64,000 bases of DNA. Source: Apostichopus japonicus (taxonomy: Eukaryota; Echinodermata; Holothuroidea; Aspidochirotida; Stichopodidae). Of the stretch, positions 47,324 through 57,892 are shown piece after piece. Numbering within the stretch: the stretch's first letter is position 1; every line of letters begins with the position of its first letter. Under the pieces are notes generated by a model. The model did not search any database, was not told the origin of the DNA, and saw only the letters and a list, made by a program, of their open reading frames with translations. The stretch lies in contig NC_092578.1 in assembly GCF_037975245.1 (NCBI RefSeq), positions 14,120,321 through 14,184,320 on the forward strand, read 5' to 3'. The position numbers were made by a program, and so were the translations under genes.

Positions 47324-48401
47324 TGTTACAGGCCCCTAAGTAATCTCAATAATTTGTATGATTTTTGCAACAATTAGTTGTATTATAAATCAATATCATA
47401 GAAAATTATATATTAATCTAAGAATCATAGTATAGAACTGCCTGGTGTGTGTGCATATCTGGTGTGTGCAGAATATTTGGAAAAGTTGAGAAGCTTCTAG
47501 AAGAGTTAGAACATTTGAGAACAATGTAGAACATCTCAACAGTACACATTGGAACAAGCTAGAACATTGGAGTGCCGCCAAGGGGACATCCCCTGTGCTA
47601 TTTTTAGAACACTAGGTGAGGATTTCCTGGAAAGGTGAAGTGACCTTTAGGATTGGTTGAACTGAGCTGGAGCTACTGTAAGATGCTTCTAGAATGGATG
47701 GACATTTCAAGATCTTTCTGGACTTGTGAAAAGGCTATATAAGCACCTGATAATTTGAGATCAAGGGTTTTTAACCATCTTGGCTCCAGGAGTTTAATAA
47801 CCTCTCGCTCAAGTGAATCCTACAATTCCAGTGTGAGTAAATACTCACTTAGTTTGACAGTAAAGTTAAAGCTGTCTTTTTATTAGTGGATTTGCTACAA
47901 GTTTACCGGCTTCGAAGTCGCCCATCGTTGTGTAGCCGTCTTCGGTTCTGTGCCAGTCAGCACTAATTATTGTGGCCTCTGAGTTACCCAAGGACAGGAA
48001 TCCAAGGATAAACAAGCTGCAAGCACAACTTGGACATTCATTAGTAGTCGACCTCCGAAGTGGAAGTCATCAAGTTGAGAGCTGGATTTCTTCAATATTG
48101 GACATTCGTCCGTCTACAAGTTTCGCTGGAATATTCGTCAGGACCTTTTGTCACTGCGCTCGCGTCGCGGCACACACCAGGTCGTGAGTAAAATTATAGT
48201 ATAACTTATTAAATCTGTTTTAGTGTAAACTGCTTAGATATTGATAAATGATCTTTGTTTGATTTTAACTACCTTGAACACACAATTAAATAAATACTTA
48301 TTGTTATATTTAAAGTTAAATTTTACAGTGTGCTGTTTAGTCATTTGAGTTGTGAACCCAAGGGGAGGTGTATTCTGGCCTTGATCGAGTTGATCGTAAC
48401 A
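47324..48401 (+). mobile_element. Solo LTR of a retrotransposon
   Basis: It starts TGTTAC and ends GTAACA, with TA repeat on both sides. A TATA box (TATATAAG, 47736-47743) and, further on, AATAAA (near 48289) give the usual U3-R-U5 order on the plus strand. No internal region or second LTR is present, so it looks like a solo LTR left by recombination. Length (1078 bp) and ends suit a Ty3/gypsy-type element. The TA flanks prevent reading an exact target duplication. Confidence 0.7.
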
Positions 48402-48984
48402 ATATATATATATATATGTGCAGTAGCTTGCCCAAATCTTTTTCAAATTTTTGCCCGACAATTCATTGATTGTCTCTATTTAGCATCATGATGCCAGAAT
48501 ATTTCCATGTAACACCACCGTAAGCGCAGCTCACCTGGGCTACCACGCGTTTTGCACGATTAATCTTTTTCTAACTAGTCAACTGTATACCTGGACATCT
48601 CCGACATGAGTGTATATAAGAAACATTTTCTTTTTGATGGAATGGATGGTGGGGGGGGGGGGGCTGCCTACAAGCCTAGAAGTACAGGTTTATCATATTC
48701 TTTGTTACATTTTATACTATTTTGTGAGACAAATTGCAGTCTCACCCGACACAGCGATATTATCCCGCCTACGTGTCGTTGAACAATGCATGTTTTTCTG
48801 GAGGTAGCTGAGTACTGTGTTAAAGTAATAAATACGGTAACTAAATATGAGCTTAAAAAATATACTGTCCTATTTTTCCTCCTCAAAGTGATGTAACCAT
48901 TTTTCTTCTTCTAGTTTGCCAAATTTTTGGGGAAGGGTAAATTTCTTAAATGTGATATTATAAAATAAATAATGTTTATATGCA

Positions 48985-49150
48985 TCTTGCAGGGCCTCAG
49001 ATGTGCCGTTTCCGGCAATCTGAGAGGCTTTTTTTGCCAAAAATTTTCTTGGACGCTACGCGCCAACCGATGGTGGCGCTCCGCTTAGATAGTGTCACGG
49101 GAACTTTCGGGCACAAACCTTTCTGCCCCCCCCCAGACTAAAATGGTCCC
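48985..49150 (-). mobile_element. hAT-like fragment (GCGCCAACC...GGTGGCGCTCCGC block)
   Basis: AAAATTTTCTTGGACGCTAC, GCGCCAACCGATGGTGGCGC and TCCGCTTAGATAGTGT are shared almost base for base with 62770-62832 and more loosely with 9735 and 11815. Ends are not clear. Confidence 0.5.
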
Positions 49151-49269
49151 ACACACCTATGACCTCGGCCCACAACATTAGGCTTCTGTACTCAATGTGG
49201 TACAATTACGTATTATGTTTAGGAAGGTGTGTTAGTGTAGGGACAGGTTAGAGGGGCGTGAGGTAACTG

Positions 49270-49550
49270 CTTGGCATTTTTTGACTTCAAATGACCTCCG
49301 ACAAAATCAAACAGTTTCTTTTACTCAATGTTATGCATCTTACCAAGTACGAGATCTGCCCAAACTTCCAATATGGAGATACCATGTTTACAAGATTTCA
49401 CAATTTGACCCGAATGACCTTTGACCTCAAACAATTCAAAACGCTTCTTGTACTCAACAATGTATGGGATCAATCTAAGCTTCGATTCTTGAGATATCGT
49501 GTTTACAATGTGGGCGGTACAAAGACACGCACACACATGCCAGCATGAAT
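49270..49550. repeat. Dispersed repeat carrying a DR1-type motif
   Basis: Two diverged tandem units of about 115 bases (TGACCTCCGACAAAATCAAA / TGACCTTTGACCTCAAACAA, each followed by CTTNTACTCAATGTTATG-like text). TGACCTTTGACCT at 49415-49427 is a perfect direct repeat of the nuclear-receptor half site with one spacer base. Confidence 0.7.
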
Positions 49551-49945
49551 GAATAGGTTACGATTATTATCAAAGCCAGGAAAGCTGCTCTTCAGAATAT
49601 TGCAGAGTTTCAAACTGACATAATTTAAAATATCTTCTCGAAACTAAAACAAATGGAATTGAATTTCTGAAAACAATTGTCAGGAAACTGAAGTTTTCTT
49701 CTAATTAACTTATTCCTGTCTTTATTATTGTCGGCAATAATGGTTAATTTGTTAAGCCATTAAGTCGAAACTGATTTATTGTGTGAAGACCGCTAGTCCT
49801 TTACCCTCACATAAGCCAGCAAATACTCAGAACTGATTAAGTTGCTGATTACTTTTAAGGAAATTCTGGAGGAATCATGCCAATCCTCCTCCTCCCCCAT
49901 GCCCCCCCTCCCCAAAAAAAAATACTGCAAAGAAATCTTACTTGT

Positions 49946-50146
49946 TCAAAATTCTTTAAGTAAAATTGAATTGAATTTCTTCTTCTGAGGAAGGCCTGTG
50001 GTACTGTTAATAAATGTGTACAGTCCTTTCTCATTCACAGCCTTCACTTCATACGGCCCAATTGGCCAAGAGTTTTCAAGCTTCCCTCCTATTCGGGCAT
50101 CCTTTCTAGCATTCCGTACGAGAACACTGGAACCAACTTCGAAGCT
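49946..50146 (-). CDS. C-terminal exon of the right integrase-like gene
   Basis: A 67-codon open exon after acceptor TTTTATTCAG: SFEVGSSVLVRNARKDARIG, then WPIGPYEVKAVNEKGLYTFI and LLKEF plus TGA. This is the small barrel (GPYEV type) at the end of gypsy integrases. The exon itself is intact, but upstream exons of the same gene (50255..50268, 56341..56526, 57203..57408, 57732..57892) are interrupted. Confidence 0.7.
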   Translation of the reverse strand, partial: SFEVGSSVLVRNARKDARIGGKLENSWPIGPYEVKAVNEKGLYTFINSTTGLPQKKKFNSILLKEF

Positions 50147-50274
50147 CTGAATAAAATAAAATCCAGCAGATATACGTAAACATCATAATACAATGCATAT
50201 ATTGCCATTCATTTAACTTCAACTTCAATGTACAACATAGCATTATATAATTACCTTTTTTGGTGCCTATCCCA

Positions 50275-50790
50275 GATAACATCATGCTAGCGGTCCACCG
50301 GCGGCCCGCCAGCTGCACCACTGGCGGTCCACCGGCGGGGAAAGCCGGCGGAACGCCAGAGATTTGGCCGGCTTTAATCCGGCGGTCCGCCGGCGACTAC
50401 GCCAGAAGACCGCCGGAGAAACGCCAGCGTACCGCCGGTGTACCGCCAGTGTTTCACAAGCAGACCGCCGAAGAAACGCCAGCGTACCGCCGGTGTATCG
50501 CCAGTGATCCACCAGTAGACCGCCAGAGAAACGCCAGCGTACCGCCGAAGAAACGCCAGCGTTCCGCCGGTGTACCGCCAGTGTTCCACCGGCAGACCGC
50601 CGAAGAAACTCCAGCGTACCGCCGGTGTTCCACCAGTAGACCGCCAAAGAAACGCCAGCGTACCGCTGGTGTACCGTCAGTGTTCCACCAGCAGACCGCC
50701 GAAGAAACGCCAGTTTTCCGCCGGTGTACTACCAGCAGACCGCCGGAGAAACGCAAGCTTACCACCGGAGTACCGCTGAATTTCTGTCAG
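50275..50790. repeat. GC-rich subterminal tandem repeat, unit about 54-57 bp
   Basis: Units of the type AGACCGCCGAAGAAACGCCA, GCGTACCGCCGGTGTACCGC, CAGTGTTCCACC. The unit length is near a multiple of three and stops are absent, so long frames open on both strands. That is a repeat artefact, not a gene. Confidence 0.9.
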
Positions 50791-51185
50791 AGAGAGCCAC
50801 TGGCTATCCACTAGCTAATATCCAGTGTTCTGGCGACCTGCTAGCCCAAATCTGGTATTTCGCCAGCAACCCGCTAGGCAGAGATCTTCACATGAATTGC
50901 TAACCAAATATCTGTGTTCCGGTAGAAAACTGTCCGTCAAATATCTGGTTTTGTCCCAGCACATTGTCAAGGGAATGCTAGCAAGAGTGCCAGCTTGTTT
51001 GGGGTGTACTACTAGAACAGAGCTATTGGTCTACCTGCAGATTTTACTGAATTACACATGCGGTTACATATGAAGAAATAATGACTAACACAGTGAAATT
51101 AGTTGCTATCATTTTATTACGCCTATAAATTACAAAGCGAGAAAATGAGTTCCAGCGTTAAATATTGCAACAGCACTAAAGAAAT

Positions 51186-52858
51186 TCACTCGTCAACTGT
51201 TTGTGGTGAAGTCCGAGATTTTCGCCCTCCCTGACAATCTGATGCATCCTTCAGAAATCTAACCACCGCCGCCTGAATATCAGATGAAGTCGATTGTGCA
51301 GTTCCTCCGTACAGCTTCTGTTAATACAAAACACATTACACAAAACATTACATAAAAGATTGCATTCTACACAAGCAGTAAAATGAAGCCAATAATGGGT
51401 TACCCGATACTCATAGCTAGGACAGTTACTACTGTTCATGTTCCACAACCATGCATCAGTTACTACTGTAACTGCTCGTAACACAGTAACATGTGTTACA
51501 GGTGGCAATTTTTTTGTAAATGCAAATTTAAAAAAAAAAAAAAAAATTATAAAATTTAATATACTAAAACTTTTTTTTTTAAATTACTGCAAATTTTCAC
51601 CTGTCTGACTCTTAGTTCAACGTGTCACATCTTTTTGATAATTACTGTGCCAACTGTAACACTAGCTATGAGTATCGGCTGGGGTCTCACATTATGATCA
51701 CAATTGGTTAAACTACATTATTCACATTTTCACACATTTACCATTTTTTCAGTGATATACGAAATATTTCCTTTGCATTTGACAGTCACCTTCTTTCATT
51801 TTATACTGAACACATGCATTACTGTTGCAAATCCAGGTCCCATCAATTGGGAAAGAAAGTGACAATGGACTGGTCAATAAAATCATATGGTGAATTAACT
51901 TTAAAATCAATGCTGAATGCTGCTTTTCAACTGCATCTGAAACAACACATCTTACATCAAAATATATTTGTAGTAACTTATTTAAATGAATTCAATGTAT
52001 ATTAAAGCAAGAATTCTCGTTGATGGGGTTTTGCATTGAAAAGCTGGCCGATCCATGAGTCAAATGCACAACCCCCTCCCCACAAGTCAAGGTTCTCTTC
52101 ACTGCTGCTGAAAACAAAAATGACACATATAAACTCACTTTCAATTATGTATTTCATACATGCAGCTTCGCAAAGGCTGTTTTCCCAGTGGTACATGTCC
52201 AGTTCAGTGTGGTAGCAACTGCATTTGCCAATAAATCACCCATGATTCTTTTAACGCACTCCTTCAACGTGTTGCCACCAAGAATTGATAGTCTTCTCTT
52301 CTTGAAACAATAAAAAGAAAGAAAAGTTAATCAGAAACCATTCAATAATTATTATACAAACAGAAATATTCAAGTAATTCTATTTCATCCCACACTTTGG
52401 CATCTTTTGCTAATTTCTTATCAATATTTTAAGAGGAACTAGCAATGCAGTGCTGCAATGTTCCTTTCTGGGTCCAGTCAAAAACAAGATTGATTTAACA
52501 GCCCACTTTTGTAGAATGCACCGCAATGTAAAATCATTTCTGGCCAAACTCTTGTTACCTAAATGCTTTCATGTCTGTTACTACCTTAGAGTTTTAATTT
52601 TCTCCCAGGAAAAGGAAATTAGCCCCTCAGGAAATATTTTATTTTGTACAGACCACTGACACAATAAAACCTGACTTGGCTTCAAATTTATAATGATAAA
52701 CTAACATTACACTCTGGAAAACTGTTTTCTGATTACTTTCCTTACACTTTTAAACTGACTTACCAAATATCTTTCCAAAGCCTTGTTTGTTTCAATAGAG
52801 TCATCCAGGTTATTAAATTCCTCCAAAGATCCCACAGGAATAGTAACGCGCTGGCTTC
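51186..52858 (-). CDS. DUF4806-like gene inside the 6-kb element, last three exons
   Basis: Minus-strand exons about 52764..52858, 52160..52300 and 51186..51317 join in phase. The first reads VTIPVGSLEEFNNLDDSIET and ALERYL. The second reads KRRLSILGGNTLKECVKRIM, NAVATTLNW and GKTAFAKLH. The third reads KLYGGTAQSTSSDIQAAVVR, FLKDASDCQGGRK and stop at 51186-51188. The order (hydrophobic start, GG..LK..V.RI, W..GK.AF..L, then FLKDA..) matches my memory of the DUF4806 domain, a family of unknown function common in invertebrates. A further open, acidic stretch at about 53068-53180 may be an upstream exon. The first exon's acceptor is not certain. Confidence 0.5.
51404..51678. mobile_element. Palindromic MITE nested in the 6-kb element
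   Basis: CCGATACTCATAGCTAG at 51404-51420 is repeated inverted and exact at 51662-51678. The match continues imperfectly inwards (GTTAC, CACCTG, AAATTTGCA) towards a central A/T tract. It lies in an intron of the DUF4806-like gene. No target duplication is obvious. Confidence 0.75.
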
Positions 52859-53904
52859 TAACTTAGTTCCTGAAATCCTGATCTGGAAAAATTGATAAAT
52901 TGTGATTTAATCTGCTGACTCCATCTTCCTCAAAAAACAACAACAGCAGCATACTTTGGTGTTTCCATACTTCAAATTAAAGTTAACAGTAAATAAGTTC
53001 ACAACAACATATTGTGCAGGAGAGGAATGGCTATCTGTGCTCCTTTATATACTTATAATCCTTTCACTCTTAACTTCAACTGTGTCATCATGCAGCTCAA
53101 AGTTGTTATCATTATTGCATGTTTCTTGTAAAACAGTGTTGACATGCCCATCAACCTCATTTTGTATTTTCCTTGTTTAGTTCGCCAGGGATTTCACATG
53201 AGTCATTTTTTCCCTGTTAATCTACTGCAAAAAAAAAGAACCAAAAACAATAATCTAGAGCTCTTCATTCTGTATCCATTACTTACAATGGGCATTAACC
53301 CTTGGATTAATTTTTTTTTTTGGGGGGGGGAGAACTATTATATAAGGTCAAATTTACATCATCAAATACAGACAAATCATGTTATTTGTTACTCTGTCTG
53401 CAGAGCTTTTTAAACAGAATAACATACCCTCCTGCTTGCCGAAAGTTGTATCTACTTTCATTGCCATTTAATTCATCTGGGAATACAATAGAGGGGCAAT
53501 TGAACCTAAACTACCTCCACTAACTATGCTTTCAATGATTTATTGCCAAGGAATTTAAACAGTTCTCCCCGCAGCACTTTAAACTTTGAACCCTTTAAAG
53601 TAACTTTCCATAGAGTTAAATAGTGGCACGCAGTACAGACATAGCACAGAGGCAGTTCAGCTATTGGGCAAATATACTTTACTTTAACTGAGGATCACTT
53701 CAATGTAGGCAGTTATTTTCTTGGAAATCATGTGCAGAATGATTCACCAGAAACTGAGCACATGGAATAGACCCAATGCAAATATTTCAAATTGACAGTA
53801 GCTAAGACAAAAAGCAACAAAAAGAGATAATGCAGCCACAATTTTTTTAGAAGCCTAGAGGCTAGATATGAAATATTTTTCATTATCGTGTTGGTTGGTA
53901 TCAC

Positions 53905-54199
53905 CAAGAGCGTAGGAACCGGGGGGATGGGGGCGCCAGCCCCCCAGTGAAAAATGTGGAGGGGCGGAAGTATCATTCCGCCCTCCCCCCCCTGGCTTCG
54001 CAAGTCAGAAAACCCCTTTTTCATTCCCAAATGAGAAAAAAATCTCACTTGGAGCACCAAATTGCATCTAAGGCCAGGTGACAATACAAAATTAAGTTTA
54101 CAAAATTGAGTGGGTGTTGAAGTGTGCCATATTGCACCCTCCCCCCAGGCCGGCCATCAGTCTTCAGCCCCCACTCAAAAGTACCTTCCTACGCTACTG
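53905..54199. mobile_element. hAT-type MITE, copy 3, with 8-bp target duplication
   Basis: It starts CAAGAGCGTAGGAACC and ends with the complement of CAGTAGCGTAGGAAGG. GGTATCAC flanks both sides exactly (53897-53904 and 54200-54207). Same orientation as copy 1, and nested in the 6-kb element. Confidence 0.88.
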
Positions 54200-54529
54200 G
54201 GTATCACTATACTCCACAGGAGTACTCATAAACTATGATGACGATGACCTACTGTTCTCCAAAATGCTTAATTTGTCACAAAAACTTTGAAGCCTAAGCA
54301 CTAAATATGAAATCCAAAAAGATTTAACCACCAACCCATTCCTGATATTTAAAAACAACCATACTTATATTATTATTAATAAGGTTTTAACATTGAGTCT
54401 TCACTTTCTTAACTAGCCTAGGCCTAGCTATAAACAAATAAAACAGCACATTATTTCTTAAAAGTTATGGATGACCATGATTTTTCAATACTGTAACATA
54501 TCAAATGATTTAAAACTAGGCCTAGGCCC

Positions 54530-54595
54530 CTAGTTCTAGTGTACTACCACTACTAGTAGTAACTAGTAGTAGTACTGTACTACTAGTAAAGTAAT
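54530..54595. repeat. CTAGT/ACTAGTAGT low-complexity run
   Basis: Repeated CTACTAGTAGT words in both orientations. A similar CTAGTA run is near 62380. Confidence 0.7.
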
Positions 54596-55149
54596 ATATA
54601 TTTCAGAATATGATATTTAAAATTAGGAGGAAGCCTTCCATAGTCATCTAGTAATATTTACAGTATTAACCTTCTGCAGATAACAGTTTTCTTCTAATAC
54701 AGTCAGCAAACAAATGTTTCGGCATAACATTGCATAACCTAGCTATTATACAAACAACGGTCATTAGTTTACCTTTATGTGTGATCGTTATTGCTCAGCC
54801 TAACACAATTAACACCTACAAATGGTGTAATTCATACACCGCGAAAGGTTTCTCATTAAGCGATACATTCTAGCCTAACGCTAGATTACGTCTAAGTTTA
54901 TTTAAAAAATAGTCACTTCAAATACTTGCGAAATCGAATGTACAACTGTCAACCCTTAGTAAGAAAAAACAGGTACATACCTCTTAAGCAAATTTGTATC
55001 TGCAGACTGCAAGTACTTTCAAAACAATTGATCAGGATATCCAACATCGAAAGAGTTGTAACGGATTACGAAAGCGACCGCTTTTCAAACTAGCTGCTAT
55101 ATCTGAGGACACTGAGCATTGCGGTTTAGCGATTGGATGCCAGTTATAC

Positions 55150-55650
55150 TAGGCTCGTTCGATCAGTGAAAAATGTTTTCTGAACTGTTTTCTCTCAACT
55201 ACGCTAAATTGTTGATTAATAAATACTTCTTGGGATAGTTGAAATTTATTTAAGTATTTGAATATCGCTTATAACGTTATTGCTAATATTTATTTCAGAA
55301 TTTGAATTTGTTGAAAATATTATTTTGTAAGTGTTCCTGTGGTTAAGGGTATTACCCGCCCATTTTGCCCAAATGCTTGCCAAGATTTCTTCATGTGGTA
55401 TCCGTCAGACTCGTTCGATCAGTATTTTTTTCCCCTTCAAATATTATTTAGTGTATGATAATATATATATAACATTGGATGGTAAGCAAAATTTAACTAC
55501 TTTGAGTTAGCTCAATCTTTAATTACCTTATAGTTATTGGCGAATATAGGTTTTAGGAAAATATTATTCTGTTAATTGTGCCAGTTTGGTAAGGTAACTT
55601 CCCGCCAATTCTACACAAAAGCTATCCAATATTTCCTCCGGCGGTACTGC
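55150..55650. repeat. Two diverged tandem copies, unit about 240 bp
   Basis: Both copies contain CTCGTTCGATCAGT-like text, an ATATT-rich centre with AAAATATTATT, and GTTAAGGGTATTACCCGCC / GGTAAGGTAACTTCCCGCC. They lie near the right end of the 6-kb element. Confidence 0.5.
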
Positions 55651-55979
55651 TGTCGGCATTCCGCTGGACTTACAAGCCAGCTGTAATATCTATCGGTCCG
55701 TTAGCGGACCACCAGCCGTTGCCTAATAACGTATAAGCCCATGCAGCCGCACCTAAACCTGGCCTATAATACTACACAAAATCCAAGTATTCTTAATTTT
55801 TCTCTCCACAGGAACAAATATATACAAAAAGGACGGGTAAAATAGTTTAATAGAAACTCATCTTTAACTAAACTTTCACATAGAGACTTAAGATTTTGGA
55901 CAGACCCGATGGTCAATGTTTATGTGAACTTGTGTAAATTGCTGAGTGACTTTCATAATATTTGTGGGAAATTTTCTAC

Positions 55980-56335
55980 GGCGTTACGCTGTCGGTCTGC
56001 TGTCGGAATTCTGCTAGGTTTTTCCAAGCAACAATGTCTATCGGTCCGTTGGCGGACCTCCAGCGTGAAACCACTGGCTTGTTTACGACGTTGATACGCT
56101 GTTGGTCCGCTGTCGGCAATACGCTGGGTTTTTTCAAGCAGCAATGTCTATCGGTCCGTTGGCGGACCTCCAGCGTGTAACCGCCGGCTTTTTTACGACG
56201 TCGATACGCTGTTGGTCCGCCGTCGGCAATACGCTGGGTTTTTCCAAGCAGCAATGTCTATCGGTCCGTTGGCGGACCTCCAGCGTTTTACCGCCAGCGT
56301 TTTTACGCCAGCGGACCGCCAGTGTGATGCGTACT
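55980..56335. repeat. Right subterminal tandem repeat, unit 110 bp
   Basis: AATGTCTATCGGTCCGTTGG recurs near 56033, 56143 and 56253, spacing 110. Each unit holds GTCGGCAATACGCTGGGTTT and CGGACCTCCAGCGT. Frames open on both strands are by-products. Confidence 0.92.
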
Positions 56336-56340
56336 GGGAT

Positions 56341-56526
56341 TATCCAAATTCTTTTTTTGCCGTTCTTGGGCTTTGCCAATATTTTCTTTCACAACACCTT
56401 TGATTATGTCCCACGATTGTGACATGAGTTGAAAAATCCTCTCCCGCTGTGCATGGCTGCAGTCTGTAGTACGAGCTTCTGGTTGGACAATGGAGTCTTC
56501 CAAAGTTGACTGGTCGCAATGGCTCT
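56341..56526 (-). pseudogene. Integrase-like gene exon, cut by the 6-kb element
   Basis: After acceptor ATATATCCAG the minus strand is open: SHCDQSTLEDSIVQPEAR, then RIFQLMSQSWDIIKGVV and KENIGKAQERQKKNLD. KAQERQKK is typical of the linker before the C-terminal barrel of gypsy integrases. The reading runs straight into the end of the 6-kb element at 56340. A short remnant with a donor lies on the other side (50255..50268). Confidence 0.65.
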
Positions 56527-57202
56527 CTGGATATATGAAGATAAATTAACATTCAATTATTCACAACACTTTGTTGACTGAAGAATAAATACATTTTTAT
56601 ATATTTTATTTTCACTATTAAGACCATAGAACCAGAAATTTGAGTCACATCACATACTCAAACCAGCACAAATATAAACCCTTATATATATTCTGTGCTG
56701 TTATAGGTCCAACTTGCATACCAGCCAATTATGATAAATATAGTACATAGTAAATATAGTACATGAAAATCAAAACCAATGTCATTGGCATTAATTGCAT
56801 GTATCTTTTGAATTAATGGGCATGTATTTACAGTTTAATGAATGTTCATATTTTGTACTTGCTGCAGAGTGTACCATATACAGGGTTATTATTTATTTGT
56901 TTAGATATTGCAACTTGAATTGGGTTATTGATGGTCCTCTATTTAGCGGTTTTTCCCAGGACCTGGGATGTGTCAAATTAGATTTTATCTTACAGAGGAC
57001 TGGTGAAGCTATGCAAGATTTGTCCAAACTCTCTTATCCCTGATTGCTTTTTCTCTGTATATGGCCTTAGCCAATGTAAATCTCTATGCAGCAATGGTAG
57101 GTTTAAATTATTACAAACCTTCCAAACATCACAGCAAAAGGTGAAAGACCTATTGAACCATGTTTGCTGTATGGTACCCCATGAGAATTGAAGACAGCAG
57201 TT

Positions 57203-57408
57203 CATCTCAGTCATGTTGGTTTTCACTGACAACCTTGATGAGTGACCTTTGCAGAGTTTGGTTGAATCTTTCATCAAGCCCATTGGTCTGTGGGTGGTAG
57301 CTAGAGGATTCTCTGTGGTCTACCCCTATCATGTCAAACAGGGACTTGTTCAGAGCATTAACAAATTCTCCTCTCTGGTCCGAGATGACAATTTTCATGC
57401 ACCCAAAT
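57203..57408 (-). pseudogene. Integrase core second exon, with stops
   Basis: Minus strand: MKIVISDQRGEFVN, HRESSSYHPQTNGLDERFNQ (integrase core with the conserved HPQTNG..E region) and LIKVVSENQHD. TGA then stands where Trp is usual, and the frame breaks soon after. The acceptor TTTATTCAG at 57409 joins in phase with 57732..57892. Confidence 0.8.
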
Positions 57409-57731
57409 CTGAATAAATGGAAACATTTAAATAACTTTTGTTAAAGTATAGATTACGAGTAATGTAATGAATTACTGGCATCTGCAGAATGGCTGCATGG
57501 TTTAATCAGGAAATCATTTCTGCACTGATTTAAAAAAAAAGGAAGTTAAAAGCACTTACCATATCCCACTAACATTTTATTGACATTAACTTAACAATCA
57601 ACTTCTATAAATTCCTGTAACCATTTGGACTCTTTCTGGGTCACAGTTAAAACAGTGCAAATTGTAGGTCTACATAACTTATTTCATAAGTATGCTATGT
57701 AAAGTAGAAACAAAAGTAGCTGGATATTTAC

Positions 57732-57892
57732 CTGGCCATGGTTTCAAACAGAAACTTTGCAACAGTTGTTGCTGTTTTGTTTCTTACAGCAACAGCCTCT
57801 GGTCATTTTGAAAAATAGTCACATAGGGTTTATATGATGTACTTATTTCCATTGATGGTCTCTGGAAGGGGTCCAATCATATCCACACCCAT
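57732..57892 (-). pseudogene. Integrase core first exon, two stops
   Basis: Counterpart of 541..698, with the same borders and phase: MGVDMIGPLPETINGNKYII, then TAA, TLCDYFSK, TGA in place of the usual Trp, and PEAVAVRNKTATTVAKF. It is clearly disabled in this copy. Confidence 0.82.

Larger units (their letters stand above)
50269..56340. mobile_element. 6.07-kb element with ATCCCAG ends and GC-rich subterminal repeats
   Basis: The left end is ATCCCAGATAACATCATGCT; read inward, the right end is ATCCCAGTACGCATCACACT. After these, both continue with GCGGTCCRCYGGCG. About 27 of the first 36 bases match. Each end has a block of GGTCCGCCGGCG-type repeats (50275-50790; 55640-55735 and 55980-56330). 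Inside lie minus-strand exons resembling DUF4806 and nested MITEs. The element splits an exon of the right integrase pseudogene. The target duplication is too short or unclear to read (A or TA). The superfamily is not identified. Confidence 0.7.

Noticed and set aside
50260-50814. 184-codon open frame plus long minus-strand frames
   Set aside because: The region is a tandem repeat whose unit is near a multiple of three and lacks stops, so several frames open on both strands. No splice context or family match.
55953-56422. Overlapping frames on both strands
   Set aside because: They are by-products of the stop-poor 110-bp tandem repeat at the end of the 6-kb element.
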